This document shows positions 27,341-35,587 of a stretch of 64,000 nucleotides of DNA, piece after piece; within the stretch, counting starts at the first letter, position 1, and every line of letters starts with the position of its first letter. The stretch is taken from assembly GCA_022843785.1 (NCBI GenBank), contig JALHMZ010000009.1, positions 62,001-126,000 on the forward strand, read 5' to 3'. Below the pieces are notes generated by a model. It searched no databases. It was not told where the DNA came from and was given only the letters and a program-made list of their open reading frames with translations. The stretch comes from Nitrospira sp. GTDB lineage: Bacteria; Nitrospirota; Nitrospiria; Nitrospirales; Nitrospiraceae. The translations under genes and the position numbers were made by a program.

Positions 27341-27973
27341 ATGCCTTTTTCTACGAGCAAGTACATCAAGTTCCGCCAGGGGATGCAGCAACGCATCGGG
27401 TCGCTTCGTTCCAAAACAGAGGACAGTTTGGAGCTTGCCGTCGATGTGATGATGGAAGAACGGGTGGACAGTTTCTTCCGCGTCGAACAGGGGCTTGAAG
27501 AGGTGATCAGATCGCTGATCGAGATTGAAGAGGAGCTGGAAGTCATTCGCGACTTGTCCGGTGCAATGCGCCTCGAATCCAGGCTGGAGTTCGTCGAGGA
27601 TCGCTGGGACGAGTTCGATAGCGAAATCCGTGAACGGCCCAGACGGCGACGCAAGAAGGTCAGTCTTGCCGACATGTTGAAAGCGGCCAGCGGGGGAGGC
27701 GGGGCCCTCTCGGAGAATCCGGGCGGGGTGAACAACGCCATGGATGCCTATGCCATCATGGGCGTGGAGTTCGGCAGTTCCCTGGCCGATGTGACGGCCG
27801 CCTTTCGGATCAAGGCCAAACAGCTGCATCCCGACGCCAATAACGGCGACCGCAGTGCTGAACCGGAACTCCGGCGCATGCTGGAGGCATATCAGTTTCT
27901 CAAAGAATATCTCAGTTTGAGCAATACCGAACCCATGCGCCCGCCGGATCGGCCCTACAGCCCCGCAGAATAG
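27341..27973 (+). CDS. DnaJ-domain protein with N-terminal coiled coil
   Basis: The 211-residue protein has a charged, predicted coiled-coil N-terminal half (SLIEIEEELEVIRDLSGAMRLESRLEFVEDRWDEFDSEI), a basic patch (RRRRKK) and a C-terminal J domain (residues ~138-200) with the HPD motif in LHPDANNGD. It is likely a DnaK co-chaperone of specialised role; zinc-finger and CTD parts of DnaJ are missing. The ATG at 27341 begins the folded part; an earlier start would run into the repeat array. RNase D follows 12 bp downstream and is probably cotranscribed. Confidence 0.75.
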   Translation: MPFSTSKYIKFRQGMQQRIGSLRSKTEDSLELAVDVMMEERVDSFFRVEQGLEEVIRSLIEIEEELEVIRDLSGAMRLESRLEFVEDRWDEFDSEIRERPRRRRKKVSLADMLKAASGGGGALSENPGGVNNAMDAYAIMGVEFGSSLADVTAAFRIKAKQLHPDANNGDRSAEPELRRMLEAYQFLKEYLSLSNTEPMRPPDRPYSPAE

Positions 27974-27985
27974 ATTGGGAGATTC

Positions 27986-29191
27986 ATGACGACACCGCTG
28001 CACTATATTACGAATCCCATGGCGCTCGGCGAATTCTGTGAGCGGCTCAAAGATAGTCCGCGTTTGGCAATCGACACCGAGTTCGTCGGCGAAGACAGCT
28101 TTGTCCCTAAACTTGAACTCATTCAGGTCGCTACAGACCATGCGGCGGCAGTCATTGATTTCCCCGCGGTGCAGGCCGCCGGATCGCTGGATGCTTTCTG
28201 GGAAGTGGTGTGCAACCCTGCGATTCAAAAAATCGTGCATGCGGGTAGACAGGACTTGGATCTTTGTGCGGTCCATGCCGGGCGAATTCCCAAGCCGTTT
28301 TTCGATACGCAGATCGCCGCAGCTATGGTCGGATATGGGCCACAAGTAGCATATGCCAACCTGGTTTTGCGGGTCCATGGCATGCGGTTGGACAAAGCCC
28401 ATACCTTTACCAACTGGAGTGCCCGTCCGCTGTCGCAGGAGCAATTGGCTTACGCGCTCGAAGACGTGACCTTTCTGCTCGCCATTCATGACCATCTGCA
28501 TGCGCGCCTGTCAAAGTTCGGCCGGCTCGATTGGGTCGATGAGGAGTTCGCTCGTTTGGAAGACGCCGTGGGGGACACGCGCCGCGAGCCCCAGGAACGC
28601 TACCAGCGCGTGAGAGGGTGGGACCAGCTCAAGCCAAAATCAGCTGCCGTTCTTCGGGAGTTAGCCTCTTGGCGTGAAGGAGAGGCGAAGCGCCGTAATG
28701 TCCCGCGAGGCCGGGTGATGCGGGATGAAGTGTTGCTCCAGTTGGCGCGGCATCCGCCACGCCACATCCAAGAGTTGCGTGCGGTGCGCGGTCTGCATGG
28801 ATCGGAAGCGGATCGCAACGGCGAGGCGCTGCTGGAGATTATCCGCACTGCGCTCGCGCTCCCTCCATCGGCCTGGCCCGAGGTTCCGAAGGACCGAAAG
28901 CCTGAACCGGAGTCCGTCGGTTTGGTCGAGCTGCTGCAGGCGGTGCTGAAGGCGCGCGCCACAGAAGCGGAGATTGCGCCGACCCTGTTGGCGACGACGG
29001 CGGATCTGCAGGCATTGGTGGATGCCAAGGCGAATCGTGGGACACTCGATCTTCCGATTTTGAAAGGCTGGCGGCGTCTGTTGCTGGGAGAACTGCTCCT
29101 CGATGTGTTGGATGGAAAACTTGCCCTCATGGTCGATCCTAAGTCCGGGACCATTACCTGGTCGCCACCCTTGATGCAGACAGATAGCTAA
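27986..29191 (+). CDS. rnd: Ribonuclease D
   Basis: The 401-residue protein has a DEDD exonuclease domain with IDTEFVGE (Exo I), HAGRQDLDL (Exo II) and YALEDVTFLLAIHDHL (Exo III, with Tyr). An HRDC domain follows (LKPKSAAVLRELASWREGEAKRRNVPRGRVMRDE), and a second HRDC-like C-terminal domain. This is the full architecture of RNase D, a 3'-to-5' exoribonuclease that trims tRNA precursors. Confidence 0.9.
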   Translation: MTTPLHYITNPMALGEFCERLKDSPRLAIDTEFVGEDSFVPKLELIQVATDHAAAVIDFPAVQAAGSLDAFWEVVCNPAIQKIVHAGRQDLDLCAVHAGRIPKPFFDTQIAAAMVGYGPQVAYANLVLRVHGMRLDKAHTFTNWSARPLSQEQLAYALEDVTFLLAIHDHLHARLSKFGRLDWVDEEFARLEDAVGDTRREPQERYQRVRGWDQLKPKSAAVLRELASWREGEAKRRNVPRGRVMRDEVLLQLARHPPRHIQELRAVRGLHGSEADRNGEALLEIIRTALALPPSAWPEVPKDRKPEPESVGLVELLQAVLKARATEAEIAPTLLATTADLQALVDAKANRGTLDLPILKGWRRLLLGELLLDVLDGKLALMVDPKSGTITWSPPLMQTDS

Positions 29192-29378
29192 GACACCCCG
29201 GCCCTTCCTCCTGTCCAAAAGAGAACGGAAATTCAGGCTGCTCTCCAGTGAGCTTCCATGGCGCACTCTAACTAATTGACAAACCTCATGATATCCAGCT
29301 GACTTTCTGGGAAACTCCGTGATTGTTGGTATGGTTCTCGCTTCCGTTGACCTGGAGTCAGACGGTAGCGCAGTCCCT

Positions 29379-30665
29379 ATGTCCTTACTTAAAAAATCCT
29401 TGCTCGACTTCTTAATCCCAGGCGGGATCATTTTTTTGGCTGCTCTCGGCTTTCTCCGTCCCCACGGCTTGCCCCCATGGGTCCAAGGACCGGTCCATGC
29501 GTTCCCCCTTATTGTGTTGGTATTTGGGTTATTCTTCGGATGGTATCTCTCCAGTAGCCGCCTCATCCTGTCACTCATCGTGTTGGTCATGGCCGATCGT
29601 AGCCTCATCTTATCTTCGCCGGCCGATCTTGCATCGCCGGGCTACGTGACGTTTTCGGCGGCTGCGCTTCTGGTGCCGCTGAACCTCATGGCCGTTTCCA
29701 TCATCAAGGAAGAGACCATGGCAACCTGGCGCGGGGTGCTGCGTCTGGCGCCGATTCTGATCCAACCGTTCTTTGTCTGGTGGCTTTTTCAGCCGGAACA
29801 GGCCGGTATCGCTCGATCGTTTCAGCAGCCTCTGGTACCGATCATAGGAGACAGCTGGACGGCGATTCCTCAAGTGGCGCTCCTGGCCTATGCCGGCGCA
29901 GTGCTCTTGATCGGCATACGTTGTATCTTAGGGAACAACCCGCTCGACAGCGGGATATTCTGGGCCGTGATTGCGTCGTTCGTGGCCTTCCAGGGATTTC
30001 ACCATGGCTGGTCGCCGACCGGATTCTTTGCGACAGCCGGGCTCATTCTCTTTGTGACACTGATGCAAGCGTCCCATCAACAGATCTATCGTGATGACTT
30101 GACGGGGCTTCCGGGAAAGCTGGCGTATGATGAAGCGGTGGCCGGCCTTGGGAAAAAATATGTGCTGGCCGTTGTGGGGATCGATCAATTGAAGCAATAT
30201 GGCAATCAGCACGGCAAACCGGTGAGCGAGCAAGTGTTGCGTCTGGTGGCGCAGAAAATCCTGGCAGCAGCCAGCATGGGCAAGGTGTATCGGCTCGCAG
30301 GCGAGGAGCTGACCGTGTTATTCCCAAGGAAAACGGCAACGGAAACATTGGTCGATCTTGGCGCGATTCGCAAGGCGGTGGAGGCAGCCACCCTCTATTT
30401 ACGAGGCCGCGATGTGGTCCGGGAAGGCATAGGTACGAAATCCACGGACCAGGCGCTCACGGTCACTGTGAGCATCGGGCTTATGGAGGCGGGGGGCGCC
30501 AAATCGTCCCTCGAGCTGGTCACAAAGTCCGCCTATCGGGCTCTGTATGAAGCCAAAGGTGAGGGGGGCAATCGCGTGAAGCGAGGGACGATTTCAGCCG
30601 ATGTCCCGAAAGCCGCTCCCGCGGCAACTGGGCATATCGTTGCATATAGCGAATACGAACAGTAG
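29379..30665 (+). CDS. Membrane protein with degenerate GGDEF domain
   Basis: About 428 residues from the ATG at 29379. The N-terminal ~220 residues contain six or more hydrophobic helices. They are followed by a GGDEF-type domain (residues ~235-410) that starts with DDLTGLPG and has the active-site loop AGEEL (residues 307-311) where GGDEF/GGEEF is expected. The first Gly is Ala and the last residue is Leu. Some AGDEF variants are active, so loss of diguanylate cyclase activity cannot be concluded. The start is uncertain: 29319 and 29331 are also possible, and none has a good ribosome-binding site. Confidence 0.75.
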   Translation: MSLLKKSLLDFLIPGGIIFLAALGFLRPHGLPPWVQGPVHAFPLIVLVFGLFFGWYLSSSRLILSLIVLVMADRSLILSSPADLASPGYVTFSAAALLVPLNLMAVSIIKEETMATWRGVLRLAPILIQPFFVWWLFQPEQAGIARSFQQPLVPIIGDSWTAIPQVALLAYAGAVLLIGIRCILGNNPLDSGIFWAVIASFVAFQGFHHGWSPTGFFATAGLILFVTLMQASHQQIYRDDLTGLPGKLAYDEAVAGLGKKYVLAVVGIDQLKQYGNQHGKPVSEQVLRLVAQKILAAASMGKVYRLAGEELTVLFPRKTATETLVDLGAIRKAVEAATLYLRGRDVVREGIGTKSTDQALTVTVSIGLMEAGGAKSSLELVTKSAYRALYEAKGEGGNRVKRGTISADVPKAAPAATGHIVAYSEYEQ

Positions 30666-30672
30666 CTAGGCG

Positions 30673-31023
30673 CTACAGCAGTTTCTCAATAGATTCCGCC
30701 GGCCTGGCCAGCATGGCCTGCTCGCCTTTTTCCACAATCGGCCGTTGAATCAAATCCGGGTGTTTCACCATCAGATCGAGCAGTTCGTCGTCCGATAAGG
30801 ACTTCTTCGCCAGTCCGAGTTCCTTGTAGAGGTCTTCCTTCGTGCGCAGCACGTCTTTGGGAGACAGTCCGGCCTTTTTCAAGAGACTTTTCAGCTGCCC
30901 TTTGGTGAAGGGCTGCTCATAATAGTTGACTGCCTTGAAGGGCTTTCCACTCTCCTTCAACAGCCGCACTGCTTCGCGGCAGGTAGAACAGGTGGGTTTC
31001 TGATAGATCGTAATGTCGGCCAT
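30673..31023 (-). CDS. ArsC/Spx-family thioredoxin-fold protein
   Basis: The 116-residue protein matches the ArsC/YffB family: ITIYQKPTCSTCREAVRLLKESG with a CSTC motif in the place of the ArsC CxxS/CxxC site, NYYEQPFTKGQLKSLLKKAG, and the C-terminal IQRPIVEKG with conserved Arg-Pro. It may be a glutaredoxin-dependent arsenate reductase or an unrelated reductase of the same fold; no ars genes are adjacent. AGGAG lies ~6 bases upstream of the ATG at 31023. It converges with the GGDEF-like gene, with only seven bases between the stops. Confidence 0.8.
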   Translation of the reverse strand: MADITIYQKPTCSTCREAVRLLKESGKPFKAVNYYEQPFTKGQLKSLLKKAGLSPKDVLRTKEDLYKELGLAKKSLSDDELLDLMVKHPDLIQRPIVEKGEQAMLARPAESIEKLL

Positions 31024-31109
31024 AGAGACTCCTCGGTGATTGGTTGCCTTGACGATTTTTTTCACGCTGTGCTAGGTCTTATAGTCATGTGTCTTCGCGA
31101 GAACGGTGT

Positions 31110-31478
31110 ATGCCTTTAGCGGGAACAAGCTCGTCCGGTCAGTATTCTTGCGCGACTGCGTCCCAGCATACCCTGAAAGATCTCCGCATCAAGCGCAAAG
31201 GCCAGCCGGTCGTGGTGCTTGGCCATCTGCTGGATCGCAAAGGGCAGGAAGCGGCTTTCGAAGCCTTCAACGACCGGATCGCCCTCGTCAAGTTCAGCGA
31301 CGGTGGACTATTGGGCTATGACCCGATCGAACTCCTGCTCCCTACCGAGTTCGACGACAAGGGGATCGCCTATTTTGAAATCCGCCCCTGCAGTACCTGC
31401 CAGATTCTTTTTCCGCTGACTCTCGAAGAGGCTGACTCGGAAGAAGAGCCGGCCCAATGCCCGGATTGCCGAGGCTAA
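31110..31478 (+). CDS. Small zinc-ribbon protein of unknown function
   Basis: The ~122-residue product has a beta-rich middle (VVVLGHLLDRKGQEAAFEAFNDRIALVKFSDGGLLGYDP) and two CxxC pairs near the C-terminus (CSTC and CPDC, ~35 residues apart with an acidic spacer), a likely zinc ribbon. No family is recognised. A GTG at 31089 is an alternative start; neither has a strong ribosome-binding site. It diverges from the arsC-like gene and overlaps the end of the convergent exported protein by four bases. Confidence 0.6.
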   Translation: MPLAGTSSSGQYSCATASQHTLKDLRIKRKGQPVVVLGHLLDRKGQEAAFEAFNDRIALVKFSDGGLLGYDPIELLLPTEFDDKGIAYFEIRPCSTCQILFPLTLEEADSEEEPAQCPDCRG

Positions 31479-31906
31479 TCGGCAAACGGGGCCAGTTCCA
31501 AGGCTTTTCTCAGTAAGCAATCTCCGGCAAACCCCTGCAGCGTCATCGGCAGCATGGCGCTATCGATGACGCGCACTGAGGTGACGCGGAACCCCTCCGT
31601 GGCTTTCTGTCCCTCCAGCTTCATCGCGTGACAAATTTCCAACTTTTTCCAGATCGGATTGGCCAGGATCTGGTCCGATGCCAGCAGTTTGATGTCCACC
31701 ACCGTTCCCTCGATCGCCACTTTCGCCGGTATGCGCGCTGTATCCTTCGGCGGTTCGCTGACGACGGCGAATGCGATCACCTCGTCATCCGCCAAGACGA
31801 ACGGTGGCCTATCAATCCCGGCGATCGGCGGTAGCAGACACCACAGGCTGATAGCCGCTCGTATCGCCCAATGTGGTGAAGCCGTAGCGGTCGGCGGCGC
31901 ATGCAT
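31475..31906 (-). CDS. Predicted exported protein of unknown function
   Basis: From the ATG at 31906 the ~143-residue product begins with a basic-hydrophobic leader (WAIRAAISLWCLLPPIAG) that looks like a signal peptide, followed by a soluble beta-rich domain. No known domain is recognised. A longer form from 31939 adds 11 residues. The 3' end overlaps the zinc-ribbon gene by four bases. It diverges from the citrate synthase gene. Confidence 0.55.
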   Translation of the reverse strand: MHAPPTATASPHWAIRAAISLWCLLPPIAGIDRPPFVLADDEVIAFAVVSEPPKDTARIPAKVAIEGTVVDIKLLASDQILANPIWKKLEICHAMKLEGQKATEGFRVTSVRVIDSAMLPMTLQGFAGDCLLRKALELAPFAD

Positions 31907-32046
31907 GGTTCCCTTCTTTCTTGCGGATGAGTATGCCAAGCACGATGGGCTATTTCAAGGATGACGCAGCCATTGTTGGTTCGTTCATGATAGGCTCTAA
32001 TCAGTAGAGTACCAGCTCTCATCCCACTTCATCGAGAGGTACGATC

Positions 32047-33180
32047 ATGCCCCATGACTTCATGCCAGGATTAGCCGGCGTTCCTGCGGCCACGTCTTCG
32101 ATCAGCGATGTCGACGGGCAACGAGGCATTCTCGAGTATCGTGGCATCAGAGTGGAGGAACTCTGCGCAAAATCCTCCTATCTCGAAACCGCCTATCTGC
32201 TGCTCTTCGGGCATTTACCGACTGCGAGTGAGTATCAACGATGGACGAACGACGTCACGCATCATCGGCGCATCAAATTCCGCATCATCGACCTGATGAA
32301 ATGTCTGCCTGAACAGGGGCATGCCATGGACGCGCTGCAAGCAGCAGTGGCGGCGCTGGGCATGTTCTACCCGGGGCGAAACGTGAAGGATGTGGAGAAT
32401 AACTATTGGAGCGCTGTGCGTTTGGTCGCGAAGCTGCCGACCATTGTGGCAGCCTGGGCCAGGCTGCGGTATGGCGATGCGCCGATTCCTCCGCGAGATG
32501 ATCTGGGATTCAGCGAGAATTTTTTCTACATGCTCACCGAGTCGGCGCCTCATCCGTTATGGGCGGAGATTTTCGACGATTGTCTTATTCTTCACGCCGA
32601 GCACACGATGAACGCCTCCACGTTTACAGGATTGGTGACGGCCTCGACACTGGCCGATCCCTATACGGTCGTTGCGTCGTCCATCGGAGCCCTCAAGGGC
32701 CCGCTGCACGGGGGCGCAAACGAAGAAGTGGTAGTGATGCTCAAAGAAATCGGCACAGCGGACCGGGCGCGGTCGTATGTCGAAGGCGTATTGAGCAACA
32801 AGAGGAAGCTGATGGGATTCGGGCATCGCGTGTACAAGGTGAAAGATCCCCGTGCCACCGTACTCCAAGGTTTGTGTCAGAGTCTCTTCAAAGAATGCGG
32901 GAGTTCCCCGCTCTATGAAGTCGCCCTGGAGGTCGAACGAGCGGCAGGGGAGTTACTCAAGGGGAAGGGCATTCACCCCAACGTCGATTTCTATTCGGGC
33001 ATCATCTACGACAAGATGGGCATCGAGGTCGATCTCTTTACCCCGCTCTTTGCCATGGCGCGGGTGTCCGGCTGGCTGGCCCATTGGTTGGAGCAGTTGC
33101 GGGAAAACAAATTATTCCGTCCCGATCAAATCTATTCCGGCGAGCACAACAGGCCGTATGTGCCGCTGACACAGCGCTGA
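32047..33180 (+). CDS. gltA: Citrate synthase
   Basis: The 377-residue protein has the conserved citrate synthase blocks: GILEYRGIRVEEL near the N-terminus, LHAEHTMNASTF, the catalytic His region LKGPLHGGANEE, GFGHRVYKVKDPRA with the second catalytic His, and VDFYSGIIYDKMGI with the catalytic Asp. Length fits the short type II/archaeal-like form rather than the 430-residue Gram-negative hexameric enzyme. GAGAGG lies upstream of the ATG. With fumarase, malic enzyme and pyruvate carboxylase nearby it belongs to central carbon metabolism. Confidence 0.93.
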   Translation: MPHDFMPGLAGVPAATSSISDVDGQRGILEYRGIRVEELCAKSSYLETAYLLLFGHLPTASEYQRWTNDVTHHRRIKFRIIDLMKCLPEQGHAMDALQAAVAALGMFYPGRNVKDVENNYWSAVRLVAKLPTIVAAWARLRYGDAPIPPRDDLGFSENFFYMLTESAPHPLWAEIFDDCLILHAEHTMNASTFTGLVTASTLADPYTVVASSIGALKGPLHGGANEEVVVMLKEIGTADRARSYVEGVLSNKRKLMGFGHRVYKVKDPRATVLQGLCQSLFKECGSSPLYEVALEVERAAGELLKGKGIHPNVDFYSGIIYDKMGIEVDLFTPLFAMARVSGWLAHWLEQLRENKLFRPDQIYSGEHNRPYVPLTQR

Positions 33181-33318
33181 GGCTGGTCTCGATATCATCT
33201 TCTTGCCCACTGTCCCTTGACTCTGCAGGCACCCGATTTATCTTTCCTCCAAGCAGAGAGTCGGCGCGCCGCCAGTAACAGGCACTCACAACAACGATAG
33301 CGACGACGAAGGAGGTCT

Positions 33319-33768
33319 ATGATGACACTCGTACGGTGGGATCCGTTCCGTGAGCTGGAGGAAATGTCCGATCGCTTGAATCGCGCGTTTGCAAGGCCTG
33401 CACTGCGCAACGGGGGCAAGGAACACTTGACCGTTGCCGACTGGGTGCCGACCGTCGATATCAGCGAGAGCGAGGGTGAATATCTCATCAAGGCGGAATT
33501 GCCCGAGGTGAAGAAAGAGGATGTGAAAGTCTCGGTTGAGGACGGCGTGCTGACGCTCTCAGGAGAGCGGCGTCAGGAAAAGGAGGAAAAGGGCAAGAAG
33601 TATCATCGGGTCGAACGGTCGTATGGAAGCTTCGTGAGGAGCTTTTCGTTGCCCGAGTCGGTCGATGAGGGCGGGGTCAAGGCCGAATACAAGGACGGCG
33701 TGTTGAACCTGCATCTGCCAAAAACTGAAAAGGTGAAACCGAAAGCGATCGAAGTGACAGTGGGGTAA
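33319..33768 (+). CDS. Hsp20/alpha-crystallin small heat shock protein
   Basis: The 149-residue protein starts TLVRWDPFRELEEMSDRLNRAF, has an alpha-crystallin domain (residues ~45-135, WVPTVDISESEGEYLIKAELPEVKKEDVKV) and ends with the GVLNLHLPKTE motif and KPKAIEV tail. It prevents aggregation of unfolded proteins. GGAGG lies seven bases before the ATG pair at 33319/33322. Upstream, CCCTTGACT and CCCGATTTA resemble sigma-32 promoter halves but are only ~10 bases apart. A strong terminator follows. Confidence 0.92.
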   Translation: MMTLVRWDPFRELEEMSDRLNRAFARPALRNGGKEHLTVADWVPTVDISESEGEYLIKAELPEVKKEDVKVSVEDGVLTLSGERRQEKEEKGKKYHRVERSYGSFVRSFSLPESVDEGGVKAEYKDGVLNLHLPKTEKVKPKAIEVTVG

Positions 33769-33796
33769 CGCATCGTCTGCTTCATCGGTAGTCTCG

Positions 33797-33828
33797 AAGG
33801 CCCGCCTCTCGGCGGGCCTTCTTGTTTG
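33797..33828 (+). terminator. Rho-independent terminator of the hsp20 gene
   Basis: AAGGCCCGCC and GGCGGGCCTT form a perfect ten-base-pair stem with a TCTC loop, followed by a T-rich tail (CTTGTTTG). It lies ~30 bases after the hsp20 stop. Confidence 0.9.
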
Positions 33829-33863
33829 TGGCCTCCCACCAGTACCTCATGACGGATGGCCAT

Positions 33864-34454
33864 TTAGATGCGCCAATTATTCAGCCCAGCAGGTCTCGTT
33901 TTCCACTTCTGTGTATGACTGGTTGAAACGGCATTCTCGTTGCGCTCGCTACGGAAGCCGGTAGAATCTACTTGTAATCTCAACGCTAGACAAAGATGTG
34001 TGATTGCAAGACCTGACCCCCCTATTTCATAGCCCGCCGTGAGTGCCTGCGCGTCGGTCGGAGTCAACGAGGCTGCATACAATTGTGCAAGTTTTGCCTT
34101 CGCGAGTTTGGCCGTGCTCTCATCATTCAGCATGAACTTGAGGGAGCGCACAAACAACTGTCGTAGGGTCTCCGTCTCAGACGAGGTTAAGGGGCCTGCG
34201 AAGTCGGGGTTTTGCTCAAGCAGCCGGATAAACCCCGCCGCACCGACTTCCGAGATCGTCATGATGAGACGATTCGAGGACATTTCCAAGTCTGCGAGTT
34301 TCTGAAATACATCGTCTGATTCAGAGAGGCGAGAAGCGGCGGGTGTCGCCGCGGTACTCATTTCCGTCCACTGTCCAAGGGTGATCAGCAGGAGACACAT
34401 CATCAGAGATCTGAAACCTCTTGCGTTGCCGAACAGGTGACGAAGATCATTCAC
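33864..34454 (-). CDS. Exported protein, weakly DUF2059-like
   Basis: The start is a GTG at 34454 with an excellent AAGGAGGT five bases upstream, giving 196 residues with a signal peptide (LMMCLLLITLGQ). The helical body ends with SLTPTDAQALTAGYEIGGSG, reminiscent of the LTxxEL...FYxSPxG region of DUF2059, but the C-terminal ~35 residues look unrelated. A late frameshift is possible. It is next to the vapBC operon. No function is assigned. Confidence 0.55.
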   Translation of the reverse strand: MNDLRHLFGNARGFRSLMMCLLLITLGQWTEMSTAATPAASRLSESDDVFQKLADLEMSSNRLIMTISEVGAAGFIRLLEQNPDFAGPLTSSETETLRQLFVRSLKFMLNDESTAKLAKAKLAQLYAASLTPTDAQALTAGYEIGGSGLAITHLCLALRLQVDSTGFRSERNENAVSTSHTQKWKTRPAGLNNWRI

Positions 34455-34590
34455 GGAACACCTCCTTGCATCGCACCAGCATACTGTGGCAAGCACTTCT
34501 TGAGAAGAAAATGACCAAATCACAACCCCGATCGTTAAATGGTAAATGGGGGTCGGATCTCGAACCGTGCATAGCGCAGCTGTCCCTGTC

Positions 34591-34628
34591 TTGACGCTGT
34601 CGGACAGACTTTGGTAGTCTGTCCGACA
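34591..34628 (+). promoter_or_regulatory. Promoter with palindromic operator of the vapBC operon
   Basis: TGTCGGACAGACT (34598-34610) and AGTCTGTCCGACA (34616-34628) are a perfect 13-bp inverted repeat with a five-base spacer, ending 11 bases before the vapB start. A TTGACG -35-like hexamer at 34591 overlaps its left edge. This placement fits autoregulation by the VapB-VapC complex. Confidence 0.7.
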
Positions 34629-34639
34629 AGAGGTCGTGT

Positions 34640-34834
34640 ATGGCGCTCATTCAAGTGTCCGCTCGATTGAATCTCGCCCAGCTTCGGCGAGCTCAAAAAG
34701 CGCTTGGCGCCAAGACGACGAGCGAGACACTGCAGCGCGCCTTGGATTTGGTCACGGAAAAGGCCGTGCACGATCGCATCATCCAGCGCTATAGCGGTGT
34801 GGGCAAGCCCGATGCTTTCGGCAAAGGCCACTAA
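34640..34834 (+). CDS. vapB: VapB-type antitoxin
   Basis: This 64-residue protein has an N-terminal beta strand and helix pair (LIQVSARLNLAQLRRAQKALGAKTTSETLQRALDLVTEKA) of ribbon-helix-helix type and a flexible C-terminal tail that would neutralise the toxin. It overlaps the PIN-domain gene by 23 bp, the usual antitoxin-toxin arrangement, and lies just downstream of a perfect palindrome. Confidence 0.8.
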   Translation: MALIQVSARLNLAQLRRAQKALGAKTTSETLQRALDLVTEKAVHDRIIQRYSGVGKPDAFGKGH

Positions 34835-35237
34835 GTTCGCGCTGCTCGATACGGCGGTCTACATTGAGAATTTCCGGTCCGGCCGCTTCACGTTTCGTCT
34901 GCTGCAATCTCCGTTTGTCATCCGCTGTTCCTCGGTCGTACTCCACGAATTGCTCCGCGGGGCCCGATCACCCACCGAACGGAAATTTGTCCTTGAGTTA
35001 AGCCGGCGGTGCCAGGTCGTGACGCCCACGGAGCAACAGTGGCTGAAGGCTGCAGAGATTCTCAATCGGCTCAGGCGGCGCGAGCACTATGAGGCTGCCA
35101 AGTTGCGCGAGCTGGCTTTTGACGTGTTGATCGCTCTGTCCGCAAGAAGTATCGGCGCAAGCGTGATTACGACCAATCACGCGGACTTCCGGGCGATTCA
35201 GCGTGAACTGTCTTTCCATCTTCTGTGCTGGGAGTAG
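34812..35237 (+). CDS. vapC: VapC-type PIN-domain ribonuclease toxin
   Basis: From the ATG at 34812 the 141-residue protein shows the PIN acidic quartet: Asp13 in LLDTAVYIE, Glu46 in VVLHELLRG, Asp104 in LAFDVLIALSA and Asp125 in TTNHADF. It should cleave tRNA or rRNA unless bound by VapB. Upstream in-frame codons exist but would overlap most of vapB. All catalytic residues are present, so the toxin appears intact. Confidence 0.85.
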   Translation: MLSAKATKFALLDTAVYIENFRSGRFTFRLLQSPFVIRCSSVVLHELLRGARSPTERKFVLELSRRCQVVTPTEQQWLKAAEILNRLRRREHYEAAKLRELAFDVLIALSARSIGASVITTNHADFRAIQRELSFHLLCWE

Positions 35238-35261
35238 GCGAGAGGCTATGGAATCGCTCCC

Positions 35262-35501
35262 CTATATCTCTATGCTCCGCTCCTGCATCACCAATTCCCA
35301 GATCTCTTCGTCGAGATGATAGCGCAGCACGTATCGGTTCCGGTCGTCGGCGCGGACGCGAAAGCAGCTGTGCGTCTCCGTGTACCAGCGATCGAGAATC
35401 TCGTTCACAGAATAACGGACTCCATCGAGCGTGAAGGCGCGGGGAGTTTCTTCGCCCTTATAGCCTGCGTAGGCTTCGACGGTTACAGATGGCGTGATCA
35501 T
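35262..35501 (-). CDS. Small conserved-looking protein, possibly DUF6504-like
   Basis: From the ATG at 35501 the 79-residue product reads TLDGVRYSVNEILDRWYTETHSCFRVRADDRNRYVLRYHLDEEIWELV. This resembles small proteins with the pattern GxRYxVxExLDxW...RVxAD...YxLRxxxxxxxWEL. Such proteins have no known function. Codons upstream are open to 35642, but that region overlaps the start of fumarase on the other strand. The resemblance to DUF6504 is from memory and not tested. Confidence 0.5.
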   Translation of the reverse strand: MITPSVTVEAYAGYKGEETPRAFTLDGVRYSVNEILDRWYTETHSCFRVRADDRNRYVLRYHLDEEIWELVMQERSIEI

Positions 35502-35587
35502 GGTGTTGTGCTCTTGTACAAGCCAGGGGCCTGAGTTTATCATGGCGCGCGCAGCGCTTGAGAACCCTTCAACATGGAGCATAGGGC

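Noticed and set aside
29276..29304. Promoter before the GGDEF-like gene
   Set aside because: TTGACA is a good -35 hexamer, but no matching -10 hexamer at normal spacing.
33216..33240. Sigma-32 promoter of hsp20
   Set aside because: Half-sites resemble CTTGA and CCCGAT but the spacing of ~10 bases is too short for a confident call.
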